A stretch of 64,000 nt of DNA from Streptomyces daqingensis (GTDB lineage Bacteria; Actinomycetota; Actinomycetes; Streptomycetales; Streptomycetaceae): assembly GCF_014645895.1 (NCBI RefSeq), contig NZ_BMMP01000021.1:1-64000 (forward strand), written 5' to 3'. Within the stretch, counting starts at the first letter, position 1, and each line of letters begins with the position of its first letter. A program made the translations under genes and the position numbers. Under the pieces are notes generated by a model. That model did not search any database. It was not told the DNA's origin and saw only the letters and a list, made by a program, of their open reading frames with translations. Shown one piece after another: positions 46,109 through 54,024 of the stretch.

Positions 46109-46135
46109 TGCCATCACGTGATCAGGCTGTGACCG
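46109..46135 (+). repeat. att site within the 3' end of miaA
   Basis: A 27-bp repeat identical to 35025-35051. It covers the miaA stop codon, three full codons before it (VTA) plus part of a fourth, and 13 bp downstream, so the miaA reading frame is preserved after integration. Confidence 0.9.
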
Positions 46136-47078
46136 CTTCTTCCAGGAGGGCCAGTGCTTTCCCGGTCAGTTCCGTCCTGTCCGGTTCCGCGCCGCTCAGC
46201 CAGTGGACACGCGGGTCGCGACGGAACCACGAATCCTGGCGGCGCGCGAAGCGCTTCGTGGCGCGCACCGTCTCCTCGCGCGCCTCCGCCTCGGTGCACT
46301 CTCCCGCGAAGCTGGCGAGCACCTGCTGGTACCCCAGGGCGCGGGAGGCCGTACGTCCGGCTCGCAGACCCGCCGCCTCCAGGGCACGTACCTCGGCGAC
46401 GAGGCCGGCCTCCCACATGCGGTCCACGCGGGTTGCGATCCGCGCGTCGAGTTCGGGCCGGGCCACGTCGACACCGATCTGGACGGTCTCGTAGACGGCC
46501 TCGTGCCCGGGGAGATTGGCGGTGAAGGGGCGGCCGGTGATCTCGATGACCTCCAGTGCGCGCACGATGCGGCGGCCGTTGCTCGGCAGGATCGCCCGCG
46601 CGGCCGCCGGGTCGGACTGCGCGAGCCGCGAGTGCAGCGCTCCCGATCCCTCGGCCGCGAGCTCTCCCTCCAGCCGCGCGCGTACCTCGGGATCGGTGCC
46701 GGGGAAGTCCATGGCGTCGATGGCGCCCCTCACGTACAGCCCCGAACCGCCGACCAGCACGGGGACGCGTCCCGCGGAGCGGAGCCTGTCGATCTCGGCT
46801 CGGGCGAGCCTCTGGTACTCGGCGACGCTCGCGACGGCTGTGACGTCCCAGATGTCGAGCAGGTGGTGCGGGACGCCTCCGCGCTCGTCGGCCGGCAGTT
46901 TGGCCGTGCCGATGTCCATGCCCCTGTAGAGCTGCATCGAGTCCGCGTTGATCACCTCACCGCCGAGGTGACGGGCGAGCTCGACGCCCAGGTCGGACTT
47001 CCCCGCAGCGGTCGGTCCGACCACGGCGACGACCGGCGGTTCGCTGCGGAATGACGAAGGAAGGGCGGAGGGATTCAC
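46122..47078 (-). CDS. miaA: tRNA dimethylallyltransferase
   Basis: A 318-aa enzyme adding the isopentenyl group to A37 of UNN-reading tRNAs. Motifs: P-loop VVAVVGPTAAGKSDLGVELA, INADSMQLYRGMDIGTAK, VLVGGSGLYVRGAID, GRRIVRALEVIEITGRPF, and ASRALGYQQVLA. The last codons (EAVTA) lie in the AICE att site; the protein is complete. The GTG at 47078 (VNPSALPSS) is preferred; no strong ribosome-binding site is visible, so a start slightly upstream is possible. Its partner miaB is 1.9 kb away. The AICE separates it from dapF. Confidence 0.93.
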   Translation of the reverse strand: MNPSALPSSFRSEPPVVAVVGPTAAGKSDLGVELARHLGGEVINADSMQLYRGMDIGTAKLPADERGGVPHHLLDIWDVTAVASVAEYQRLARAEIDRLRSAGRVPVLVGGSGLYVRGAIDAMDFPGTDPEVRARLEGELAAEGSGALHSRLAQSDPAAARAILPSNGRRIVRALEVIEITGRPFTANLPGHEAVYETVQIGVDVARPELDARIATRVDRMWEAGLVAEVRALEAAGLRAGRTASRALGYQQVLASFAGECTEAEAREETVRATKRFARRQDSWFRRDPRVHWLSGAEPDRTELTGKALALLEEAVTA

Positions 47079-47525
47079 GCCGTCAGTGTCGCAAACCCCC
47101 GTGACGTCCCTTCTCCCCGAAGTGCCGCGCAACACGGCCCCGAGCAGCTTCATTGCACTTTTCAAGTGTTTCCCGAGCTGTTCTCCGGGAGCCCGCGGCC
47201 CGGTGTTGAGGGGCCGACGCCTCCCGAAGCGCCGGATCGCGGCCGAATGAGTAAGGTCAGGAGTGTAGGTATGGGCGTCTTTGTGCGACTTCTGCACCCT
47301 TCTCCGATCCGCCTCGGAAGCCGCCCGCCGGTGCCGCCTAGGCTGCCGGACCGGCGAGCGGGAGAGAAAGGCAGGAGGTCGGTGCCGCACCGGCGGCTGA
47401 GGACGAGAGCGAGGATCTCGGTTCCCGAGCCGGCGGTCGCCCGAGGCAGCCGCCGGCGGCGAAGCCGGCGACGCCCGCAACTGAAACGCCGCTCAGGCAC
47501 ACCGGACAGAAGGAAGGTGGCCACC
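47079..47525. other. Intergenic region between divergent miaA and the antitoxin-like gene
   Basis: About 450 bp without a supportable gene. The right part (47380-47500) is dense in short GC-rich inverted repeats such as GCCGCCGGCGGC. Promoters for both flanking genes must lie here, but I cannot place a convincing -10/-35 pair. Confidence 0.5.
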
Positions 47526-47762
47526 ATGGGCTTCATGGACAAGGTCAAGGGCATGCTGGGCCAGCACAGCGACAAGGTCTCCAAGGGCGTCGACAAGGCC
47601 GGCAAGATGGCCGACTCCAAGACCAAGGGCAAGTACAGCGACCAGATCCGGAGCTCCACCCAGAAGGCCAAGGACCAGGCCGAGAAGCTCGGCCGGCAGG
47701 ACGGCGGCGGGAAGGGACGCGATTCCGGCGGGGGCCGCGGCAAGGGCCCCGGCGGAGCCTGA
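47526..47762 (+). CDS. Antitoxin-like protein (MT0933/Rv0909 type)
   Basis: A 78-aa, highly charged, helical protein: MGFMDKVKGMLGQHSDKV, KGVDKAGKMADSKTKGKYSD, then a glycine-rich tail (GGGKGRDSGGGRGKGPGG). It matches the small actinobacterial family annotated as antitoxin after M. tuberculosis MT0933. No toxin gene lies beside it, and in Streptomyces the family is widespread without partners, so the antitoxin label is weak. A GAAGGAAGG ribosome-binding site precedes the ATG. Confidence 0.75.
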   Translation: MGFMDKVKGMLGQHSDKVSKGVDKAGKMADSKTKGKYSDQIRSSTQKAKDQAEKLGRQDGGGKGRDSGGGRGKGPGGA

Positions 47763-47823
47763 CCAAGCAGCCAGGCAGCCAGGAGGCCAAGCGGACCGAA
47801 CCGGCCGCCGAACGCCCAGGCAC

Positions 47824-47863
47824 GCGGGCGTGGGCTCCGGAGTACCCCGGAGCACACGCCCGC
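47824..47863. terminator. Bidirectional terminator, antitoxin-like gene / dioxygenase-like gene
   Basis: A 17-bp stem with one mismatch (GCGGGCGTGGGCTCCGG / CCGGAGCACACGCCCGC) and a 6-nt loop between convergent genes. Confidence 0.8.
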
Positions 47864-47905
47864 TTCCGTACGAGCGGGTCGTAGGCGGCTCCCCGACGGC
47901 GCCCG

Positions 47906-48649
47906 TCAGCTCCAGCTGGCGACGAGGTACCCGACGCCGTACGGAGCCTCGTCGTAGAGCAGGCGCCCCTCGAATCCGCCGCCTGGTTCGGCGCCGGCCT
48001 CGCCCCTTCCGGCTGCCGCCGCGCCCGCGAGCACGTGCCAGCTCGAACGTCCGGACGCACCCAGTTCGTACCCGAGCTCCTCGTCCAGAGCGAGGAGCTG
48101 CTCCGGGCTCGCCTCGTCCAGCGCGCGGGCGGCACGGGCGTCGAACGCAGCGGCACGTTCGTCGAAGTAGCCGGGGGCCTTGAGGGTGCGGCAGTTCGTG
48201 CCGTCGCCCATCACGAGCAGGGCCAACCGCTCGTCCGAAGCGGACAGTTGGGCCCCGACGGTCTCGCACCGCTCCCTGTTCAGGGGCTCGCCGACGCCGA
48301 GGCCCTCGACGGGGGCGGCAGTCCACTCCGCGCGGCTCAGCAGCCACGCGCCGACGGCCAGGGACGAGGGCAGCGGGTGCGCGTCCGGGACCGGGTCGCC
48401 CTTGCCGAGCGTGACGTCCAGGTCGACTCCGAAGCCGCGGAAGGAACCGCGCGCCCCCTGGGCGTACGTTCCGCGCGCGGGGGGATCGGCCGGGCCGACG
48501 ACCACGAGTTTCCCCGGGCGGGCCGCGGCGAGACGTCTCAGCGCTTCTTCGCAGGCCGCGCGGGCTGCGTCCATCTCGTGGGCCGCACCTCCCGCGACCT
48601 CGGGAACGAGCAGCGGCGGACAGGGGCATACGGCTGCGGCGACAAGCAT
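47906..48649 (-). CDS. Class III extradiol dioxygenase subunit B-like protein
   Basis: A 247-aa protein of the LigB/MEMO-like superfamily: MLVAAAVCPCPPLLVPEVAG at the N-terminus, AARPGKLVVVGPADPPARG, ERLALLVMGDGTNCRTLKAP, and FDARAARALDEASPEQLLAL. The histidines that bind iron in true class III dioxygenases are not all evident (DGTN replaces the usual GDxSH region), so catalysis is uncertain. It lies downstream of miaB on the same strand with a 285-bp gap. The ATG at 48649 is preferred. Confidence 0.75.
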   Translation of the reverse strand: MLVAAAVCPCPPLLVPEVAGGAAHEMDAARAACEEALRRLAAARPGKLVVVGPADPPARGTYAQGARGSFRGFGVDLDVTLGKGDPVPDAHPLPSSLAVGAWLLSRAEWTAAPVEGLGVGEPLNRERCETVGAQLSASDERLALLVMGDGTNCRTLKAPGYFDERAAAFDARAARALDEASPEQLLALDEELGYELGASGRSSWHVLAGAAAAGRGEAGAEPGGGFEGRLLYDEAPYGVGYLVASWS

Positions 48650-48934
48650 GGCGCGCAGCTTAACGCCGTGAGTCGCTCTGCGTAACCGCTCGATCATCAG
48701 GTAATTACGGCGAGCGGTACGGGACCGGGAATCCGGCACGGTGCGGCGCCCGAAGTCTCACCCGTCGCGCTCGTGTACGAGTGCCGCCCCCGGTGCAGCC
48801 GATGTGGGCCGTACTCCCGCCCCCCTGCGAACGATGAACACCGCGTAGCCGCAGGTGACTTCACAAACCGGCGGTGGCGGTCTCCAGCGCCGTCCGCCGG
48901 TGGCGGACGTGACTCGGCCGTCCGGCTCCGCGCG

Positions 48935-50425
48935 TCAGCGGACTCCGCAGCCGCCGGTGTCGGCCGGAAGCGGCTCCGGGACGCCCACCGTCGGCAGCCC
49001 GAGCATGACGCCCTGCTGCTGCGCGCCCGTGGCGGGCGCCGCGTGCCGGGCCTCCCAGGCGTCGCCCGCGCGGGTGCGGCGCACGGAGAGCGGCGGGGCC
49101 TCCGCGAGCAGGTGGTGCGGTGCCGCGTAGGTGATCCCGACCGTCACCGTGTCGCCCGGGCGTACGGTCTCCTGCGGTGGCGCGAAGTGCACGAGCCTGT
49201 TGTCGGGGGCCCGCCCGGACAGCCGCTTCGTGGCGTTGTTCTTCCGGCCCTCGCCCTCCGCGACGAGCAGTTCCAGCGTCCGGCCGACCTGCTTCTTGTT
49301 CTCCTCCCAGGAGATCTCCTCCTGGAGTTCGACCAGGCGCTCGTACCGCTCCTGCACGACCTTCTTGGGGATCTGCCCGTCCATCTCGGCTGCGGGCGTC
49401 CCGGGGCGCTTGCTGTACTGGAACGTGAAGGCCTGCGCGAAGCGGGCCTCCCGTACGACGTGGAGCGTCTCCAGGAAGTCCTCCTCGGTCTCCCCTGGGA
49501 ACCCCACGATGATGTCCGTGGTGATGGCCGCCTCCGGCATCGCGGCCCGCACCTTCTCGATGATGCTGAGGAAGCGCTCCTGGCGGTAGGAGCGCCGCAT
49601 CGCCTTCAGCACCTTCGACGAGCCCGACTGCAACGGCATGTGGAGCTGCGGCATCACGTTCGGCGTCTCCGCCATTGCCGCGATCACGTCGTCGGTGAAG
49701 TCCCGGGGGTGCGGCGAGGTGAAGCGGACCCGCTCCAGTCCCTCGATGCGGCCGCAGGCGCGGAGCAGCTTGCTGAACGCCTCGCGGTCGCCGATGTCGG
49801 AGCCGTAGGCGTTGACGTTCTGCCCGAGCAGCGTGATCTCGCTGACGCCCTCGTCGACGAGGGCTTCGATCTCGGCGAGGATGTCGCCGGGACGGCGGTC
49901 CTTCTCCTTGCCGCGCAGCTGCGGAACGATGCAGAAGGTGCAGGTGTTGTTGCACCCGACGGAGACGGAGACCCACGCCGCGTAGGCGCTCTCGCGCCGC
50001 GTGGGCAGCGTCGAGGGGAACGCCTCCAGCGACTCGGCGACCTCCACCTGCGCCTCTTCGCGGATGCGGGCCCGCTCCAGCAGTACGGGCAGCTTCCCCA
50101 CGTTGTGGGTGCCGAAGACGACGTCGACCCAGGGGGCCTTCTTCACGATCGTCTCGCGGTCCTTCTGCGCGAGGCAGCCGCCGACAGCGATCTGCATGCC
50201 GGGACGGGAGGCCTTCTTCGGCGCGAGCTGGCCGAGATTGCCGTACAGCCGGTTGTCGGCGTTCTCGCGCACCGCGCAGGTGTTGAAGACGACGACGTCG
50301 GCGCCGTCGGCGTCCCCGGGCGCGCGCACGTAACCCGCGTCCTCCAGCAGACCGGCCATCCGCTCGCTGTCGTGGACGTTCATCTGGCAGCCGAACGTCC
50401 GCAGCTGATATGTCTTCGCAGTCAT
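48935..50425 (-). CDS. miaB: tRNA-2-methylthio-N6-dimethylallyladenosine synthase
   Basis: A 496-aa radical-SAM methylthiotransferase acting on the product of MiaA at A37. The N-terminal UPF0004 domain has cluster cysteines (RTFGCQMNVHDS, VVFNTCAVRENA, IAVGGCLAQKD). The radical-SAM motif is VSVGCNNTCTFCIVPQLRG. TLLGQNVNAYG and PLQSGSSKVLKAMRRSY follow, and a TRAM domain closes the protein (RTLELLVAEGEGRK ... RLVHFAPP). The length is typical. Confidence 0.97.
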   Translation of the reverse strand: MTAKTYQLRTFGCQMNVHDSERMAGLLEDAGYVRAPGDADGADVVVFNTCAVRENADNRLYGNLGQLAPKKASRPGMQIAVGGCLAQKDRETIVKKAPWVDVVFGTHNVGKLPVLLERARIREEAQVEVAESLEAFPSTLPTRRESAYAAWVSVSVGCNNTCTFCIVPQLRGKEKDRRPGDILAEIEALVDEGVSEITLLGQNVNAYGSDIGDREAFSKLLRACGRIEGLERVRFTSPHPRDFTDDVIAAMAETPNVMPQLHMPLQSGSSKVLKAMRRSYRQERFLSIIEKVRAAMPEAAITTDIIVGFPGETEEDFLETLHVVREARFAQAFTFQYSKRPGTPAAEMDGQIPKKVVQERYERLVELQEEISWEENKKQVGRTLELLVAEGEGRKNNATKRLSGRAPDNRLVHFAPPQETVRPGDTVTVGITYAAPHHLLAEAPPLSVRRTRAGDAWEARHAAPATGAQQQGVMLGLPTVGVPEPLPADTGGCGVR

Positions 50426-50503
50426 CTCAGTCGACCAGGGTACGCGCTCCCTCAGGGCCCCCGCCCCTCGCTTACCGGGCCGCGGGCTGGCACGATCACG
50501 CGC

Positions 50504-51523
50504 ATGTTCAGCTTCCGCCGCATCCTTCCCGGCACGGGCAGCGACCGCTCGCGCCGGCGCTCGCTGCTGCGTGCCGGAGCAGCGGCCGCCGTGGTGCTGT
50601 CCCTGCTGCTGTGGTGGCTGATCCCCGGCGGACGCTCAGCGCCCAGTGGCACCGTCTCGTTCGCCACGGGAGTCCCCACGGGTGTGTACGCGCGCTACGG
50701 CTCGCTCCTCAAGGAGCGCGTGGACCGCGAGATGCCGGGTGTCGACATGCGGCTGCTGCCCAGTCAGGGCTCTGTGCAGAACCTGGAGATGGTCTCGTCC
50801 GGCAAGGCGTCCTTCACGATCGCCGCCGCCGACGCGGTGGCCACCTACCGCGACGACGGGGAGAAGGGCGCCGGCCGGCTGCGCGCGTGTGCACGGCTGT
50901 ACGACGACTACATGCAGCTCGTCGTCCCCGCGGGCTCTGCCGTGCGCAGTGCGAAGGACCTCGAGGGACTGCGCGTGGGCGTCGGCCAGGAGCGCTCCGG
51001 TGTGAATCTCATCGCGGGGAGGCTGCTGCGTGCTGCCGGGCTGGACGTCGACAAGGACGTGCACGCTGTGCGCGCGGGGATCGACCGGATGCCCGGCATG
51101 CTCGAGGAGGGGAAGCTCGACGCGTTCTTCTGGTCGGGCGGCCTGCCGACCAACGCGATCGAGGGCCTCGCCGCGAAGACCAACATCCAGCTCGTCCAGC
51201 TCGGCGACCTCGTACCGAAGCTGCACGCCCTCGAACCCGAGACCCGCTACTACCGGGCAGCGGTGATGCCTCCGGACGCGTACCCGGCCGTCCAGCAGGG
51301 CGAGCCGGTCAAGACGGTGGCAGTGGCCAATCTGCTGGTGACGACGGACCGTACGGACACCGCTTTGACGGAGGGTGTGACGCGGGCGGTCCTCAGGAGC
51401 CGCGACCAGATCGGCGACAAGGTCCACGCGGCGCAGAAGGTCGACCTGCGTACCGCGATCTACACGGCTCCGCTGGCGCTGCACGGGGGCGCGCGGGACT
51501 ACTACCGCTCGGTCAAGCCGTAG
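50504..51523 (+). CDS. TAXI-family TRAP-type solute-binding protein
   Basis: A 339-aa exported protein. A basic N-terminus and transmembrane signal (AAAAVVLSLLLWWLIPGG) lack a lipobox cysteine, so it may stay membrane-anchored. The binding fold is TAXI-like: VSFATGVPTGVYARYGSLLK, LLPSQGSVQNLEMVSSGKAS, LEGLRVGVGQERSGVNLIAG, and MLEEGKLDAFFWSGGLPTNA. No TRAP permease genes are adjacent. It is divergent from miaB (78 bp apart) and followed by a strong hairpin terminator. The ligand is unknown. Confidence 0.85.
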   Translation: MFSFRRILPGTGSDRSRRRSLLRAGAAAAVVLSLLLWWLIPGGRSAPSGTVSFATGVPTGVYARYGSLLKERVDREMPGVDMRLLPSQGSVQNLEMVSSGKASFTIAAADAVATYRDDGEKGAGRLRACARLYDDYMQLVVPAGSAVRSAKDLEGLRVGVGQERSGVNLIAGRLLRAAGLDVDKDVHAVRAGIDRMPGMLEEGKLDAFFWSGGLPTNAIEGLAAKTNIQLVQLGDLVPKLHALEPETRYYRAAVMPPDAYPAVQQGEPVKTVAVANLLVTTDRTDTALTEGVTRAVLRSRDQIGDKVHAAQKVDLRTAIYTAPLALHGGARDYYRSVKP

Positions 51524-51719
51524 CGCACTGTCCGTGCAGGCCCGACTCCAGGGACGGGCACTGCGGGGCGGGTACAGCGCCACGGTCGGGCTGGTATTCG
51601 GCCTATCTGAACGGACCGGCCCCGCGGAGGTCTCTGTTCTGTCATGCTCACCGCGACGGTTCGGCGAGACCGGAGCGCGCTGCCGACAGCCGCGACCGGT
51701 GCCCATCAAACTCCGAGTC

Positions 51720-51752
51720 GAGCAGGCCGCCGCCCCCATGGGCGGCCTGCTC
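51720..51752 (+). terminator. Terminator between the TAXI gene and clpP3
   Basis: A perfect 12-bp stem (GAGCAGGCCGCC / GGCGGCCTGCTC) with a 9-nt loop, about 200 bp after the TAXI stop and upstream of the clpP3 promoter region. Confidence 0.7.
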
Positions 51753-51862
51753 GGCGGTCGGACAGCTGCACGCTCGACGGCCGGACAGTGCACCGCTTCC
51801 CGGCACCTCTGCCGTAGCACTCCTGCGTCGTGCCCCCGCCCTCGCAACTCTCCTTTCGCGCC

Positions 51863-51892
51863 TCTGCCTTCGGCGAATCTGCCGGGGGCCGA
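51863..51892 (+). promoter_or_regulatory. Tandem PopR-box-like sites upstream of clpP3
   Basis: Two abutting 15-mers, TCTGCCTTCGGCGAA (51863-51877) and TCTGCCGGGGGCCGA (51878-51892), match the TCTGCC-N3-GGCAGA pattern I recall for PopR in S. lividans, with degenerate right halves. A third, weaker TCTGCC occurs at 51808. They lie 78-107 bp before the clpP3 start. Confidence 0.6.
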
Positions 51893-51969
51893 GAACTCTT
51901 GGGCAGGCACGGAACCCCGCCGAGTGTGGAGGACAGCGGCATCCCGGCCGCCCCACACATGGAGGAGCG

Positions 51970-52626
51970 ATGGCCCTGCTGACGACCGGCCCGCAGCCGG
52001 TGCGCGACGCGCGAACCGCCGACGAGGACACTCCCCGCACCCGCTTCGACGACCACCTGGCGGAGCAGCTGGTCGCACAGCGCATCGTGCTGCTGGGCAC
52101 GCAGGTCGACGAGGTATCCGCGAACCGGGTCTGCGCACAGCTGCTCATGCTGTCCGCCGAGGACCCGAGGACAGACATCTGCCTGTTGATCAACAGTCCC
52201 GGCGGCTCTGTCACGTCCGGCCTGGCGATCTACGACACGATGCAGCTCGTCCCCAACGACGTCTCGACTCTGGCCATGGGATTCGCCGCCAGCATGGGCC
52301 AGTTCCTGCTCACCGTCGGAGCGGCGGGAAAGCGCTTCGTGATGCCCAGCACGCGGATCATGATGCACCAGCCGTCCGCCGGGATCGGAGGACCGGCCGC
52401 CGACATCGCGATCCAGGCGGAGAACCTCGAGTTCATGAAGCGGACGATCGAACGGATCACCGCGTCGCACAGCGGTCAGGACGTCGGGACGATCTCCGAA
52501 GACAGCGACCGCGACCGCTGGTTCACGGCGGAGCAGGCGACTGAGTACGGACTGGCCGACCGCGTCGTCGAATCGCTCGCGGACGTCCGCCCGGCCCGCA
52601 CGCAGCGACGGATGGGGCTGTCATGA
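51970..52626 (+). CDS. clpP3: ATP-dependent Clp protease proteolytic subunit ClpP3
   Basis: A 218-aa serine peptidase of the Clp type. The catalytic triad is present: Ser108 (MGFAASMGQFLL), His133 (TRIMMHQPSAG) and Asp about 178 (SEDSDRDRWF). The core signature ICLLINSPGGSVTSGLAIYD is intact. GGAGGAG precedes the ATG. It is translationally coupled to clpP4 (ATGA overlap). In Streptomyces this second clpP operon is normally silent and is activated by PopR when clpP1 is lost. Confidence 0.94.
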   Translation: MALLTTGPQPVRDARTADEDTPRTRFDDHLAEQLVAQRIVLLGTQVDEVSANRVCAQLLMLSAEDPRTDICLLINSPGGSVTSGLAIYDTMQLVPNDVSTLAMGFAASMGQFLLTVGAAGKRFVMPSTRIMMHQPSAGIGGPAADIAIQAENLEFMKRTIERITASHSGQDVGTISEDSDRDRWFTAEQATEYGLADRVVESLADVRPARTQRRMGLS

Positions 52627-53228
52627 GCCAGTACACGATCCCGACGGTCGTCGAACGCACGCCGCAGGGCGAGAGGGCGTACGACATCTACAGCCGGCTC
52701 CTGGCCGACCGCGTCATCTTCCTCGGCACGGAGATCGACGACGGAGTGGCGAACGTCGTCATCGCACAGCTCCTCCACCTGGAGGCGTCGAACCCGGAGC
52801 GGGAGGTGTCGATCTACATCAACTCGCCCGGCGGCTCGTTCACTTCGCTCATGGCGATCTACGACACGATGACGTTCGTCGGCGCCCCGATCTCCACGTT
52901 CTGCGTCGGTCAGGCCGCCTCCACCGCCGCGGTCCTGCTCGCGGGCGGCGACGCGGGGCGCCGCTTCGTCCTCGATCACTCGCGTGTGCTGCTGGGGCAG
53001 CCCGCGAGCGGCGGCCACCAGGGGACGGTCTCCGATCTCAGCCTGCAGGCCAAGGAGATGCTGCGCATCCGGTCCCAGGTCGAGGAGGTCCTCTCCAAGC
53101 ACACACGCCACGACGTCGGGACCCTCCGCGCCGACATGGACCGCGACAAGGTGTTCACCGCTCACGAGGCGGTGGCGTACGGGCTCGCCGACGAGGTGCT
53201 CACGAAGCGCGCAGTAGCGGCTGCCTGA
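52623..53228 (+). CDS. clpP4: ClpP4, Clp protease subunit lacking the catalytic histidine
   Basis: A 201-aa ClpP paralogue. Ser100 is present (VGQAASTAAVLL) and Asp about 171 (RADMDRDKVF), but the histidine motif reads HSRVLLGQPASGG: glycine at 125 replaces the catalytic His. The protein is therefore probably a non-cleaving or assembly partner of ClpP3 in a mixed ring, comparable to ClpR subunits. It overlaps the clpP3 stop by four bases. Confidence 0.93.
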   Translation: MSQYTIPTVVERTPQGERAYDIYSRLLADRVIFLGTEIDDGVANVVIAQLLHLEASNPEREVSIYINSPGGSFTSLMAIYDTMTFVGAPISTFCVGQAASTAAVLLAGGDAGRRFVLDHSRVLLGQPASGGHQGTVSDLSLQAKEMLRIRSQVEEVLSKHTRHDVGTLRADMDRDKVFTAHEAVAYGLADEVLTKRAVAAA

Positions 53229-53266
53229 CGCGACGTTCCGTCGCCGCCTTCAGTTTCGCCGCTCTC

Positions 53267-53296
53267 CGCCCTCCGCAACGTCGGGCGGAGGGCGGC
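53267..53296. terminator. Terminator between clpP4 and popR
   Basis: A perfect 11-bp stem (CCGCCCTCCGC / GCGGAGGGCGG) with an 8-nt loop between convergent genes. Confidence 0.8.
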
Positions 53297-53312
53297 GGCG
53301 CCGGACACGTCG

Positions 53313-53846
53313 TCAGGCGGCGAGGCGCATCTCCCCGTGCAGGGGGCTTGTACGGGCGCCGCTGCGCCGGGGGCCCACGGCGTCGGGCCGGCGCGCGAGG
53401 AACGAGGCGGTCGAAGCGGGCACCGTGCGCTGCGCCGACACCCGGGCGATCCCTGCGAGGCGCACCAGCTCCTCGTGTGCCAGGACGAGGAGGCCCGCGA
53501 GATCCAGGCCGAGCGCCCTCGCGGCTGCCGCGAGCACTTCGGACGACGCCTCCTTGAGACCGCGCTCCACCTCGGAGAGGTACGGCATCGAGATGCGGGC
53601 GGTCTCCGCCACGTCCTTGAGCGTGCGGTCCTGAGCGAGCCGTTCACGCCGCAGGACGTCGCCGACGACGTCCCTCCACAGGGGCTCCTTCACGGCAGCG
53701 GGACCACCAGGAACGGCGGGGCGCCCCGCCGCGGGGTCCCCGGGGCGCACGGGCGGGCGCCCCTGCCCGTGCGGTGGGTGCGGCGGCGCCGTCTCGGGCG
53801 GGCACAGAGGGATGACGCGGGCTCGTTTCGCGGCGTGTTGGGTCAC
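53313..53846 (-). CDS. popR: PopR, XRE-type activator of the clpP3-clpP4 operon
   Basis: A 177-aa protein with a Pro-rich N-terminus and an HTH_3 domain: LRRERLAQDRTLKDVAETAR, ISMPYLSEVERGLKEASSEV, LAAAARALGLDLAGLLVLA. By position next to clpP3-clpP4 and by domain it is PopR, which activates that operon and is itself degraded by ClpP1P2 through its C-terminal alanines; here the protein ends MRLAA, consistent with such a degron. The start at GTG 53846 is uncertain; GTG 53693 (VKEPLWRDV) is an alternative. Confidence 0.88.
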   Translation of the reverse strand: MTQHAAKRARVIPLCPPETAPPHPPHGQGRPPVRPGDPAAGRPAVPGGPAAVKEPLWRDVVGDVLRRERLAQDRTLKDVAETARISMPYLSEVERGLKEASSEVLAAAARALGLDLAGLLVLAHEELVRLAGIARVSAQRTVPASTASFLARRPDAVGPRRSGARTSPLHGEMRLAA

Positions 53847-54024
53847 CTTCCCAGCGTAGGAGCGCGGAGCTCCTGGGGAAGGCAGCAGCGGTCTGCCCTC
53901 GGCGAAACAGCGTTGCCGGCGCAGCCGCCGGACGCGCTCACGGCGGGCGGCGGCACCGCCCCTTGGCGGCGGACCGCCGGCTGTCGCACCCGTGCCCCGG
54001 CGGCCCGCCGGACTGGCCGCCGGA

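Larger units (their letters stand above)
35025..46135. mobile_element. Actinomycete integrative and conjugative element (AICE), pSAM2-like, in miaA
   Basis: An 11.1-kb element bounded by 27-bp direct repeats at 35025-35051 and 46109-46135; the right copy is the 3' end of miaA. Gene content is that of a complete AICE: tyrosine integrase and Xis at the right end next to att, a RepSA-type rolling-circle initiator, SpdD, a transfer protein, DUF2637/SpdB2, an FtsK-like TraSA translocase and a GntR-type regulator. Cargo lies on the left. Every core gene reads intact, so the element may be functional. Integration splits host genes that would otherwise be adjacent (miaA, membrane protein, dapF). Confidence 0.93.

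Noticed and set aside
50410..52626. A single 738-codon frame ending as clpP3
   Set aside because: The upstream part is out of frame with the TAXI gene it overlaps and is arginine-rich; clpP3 has its own GGAGGAG and ATG at 51970.
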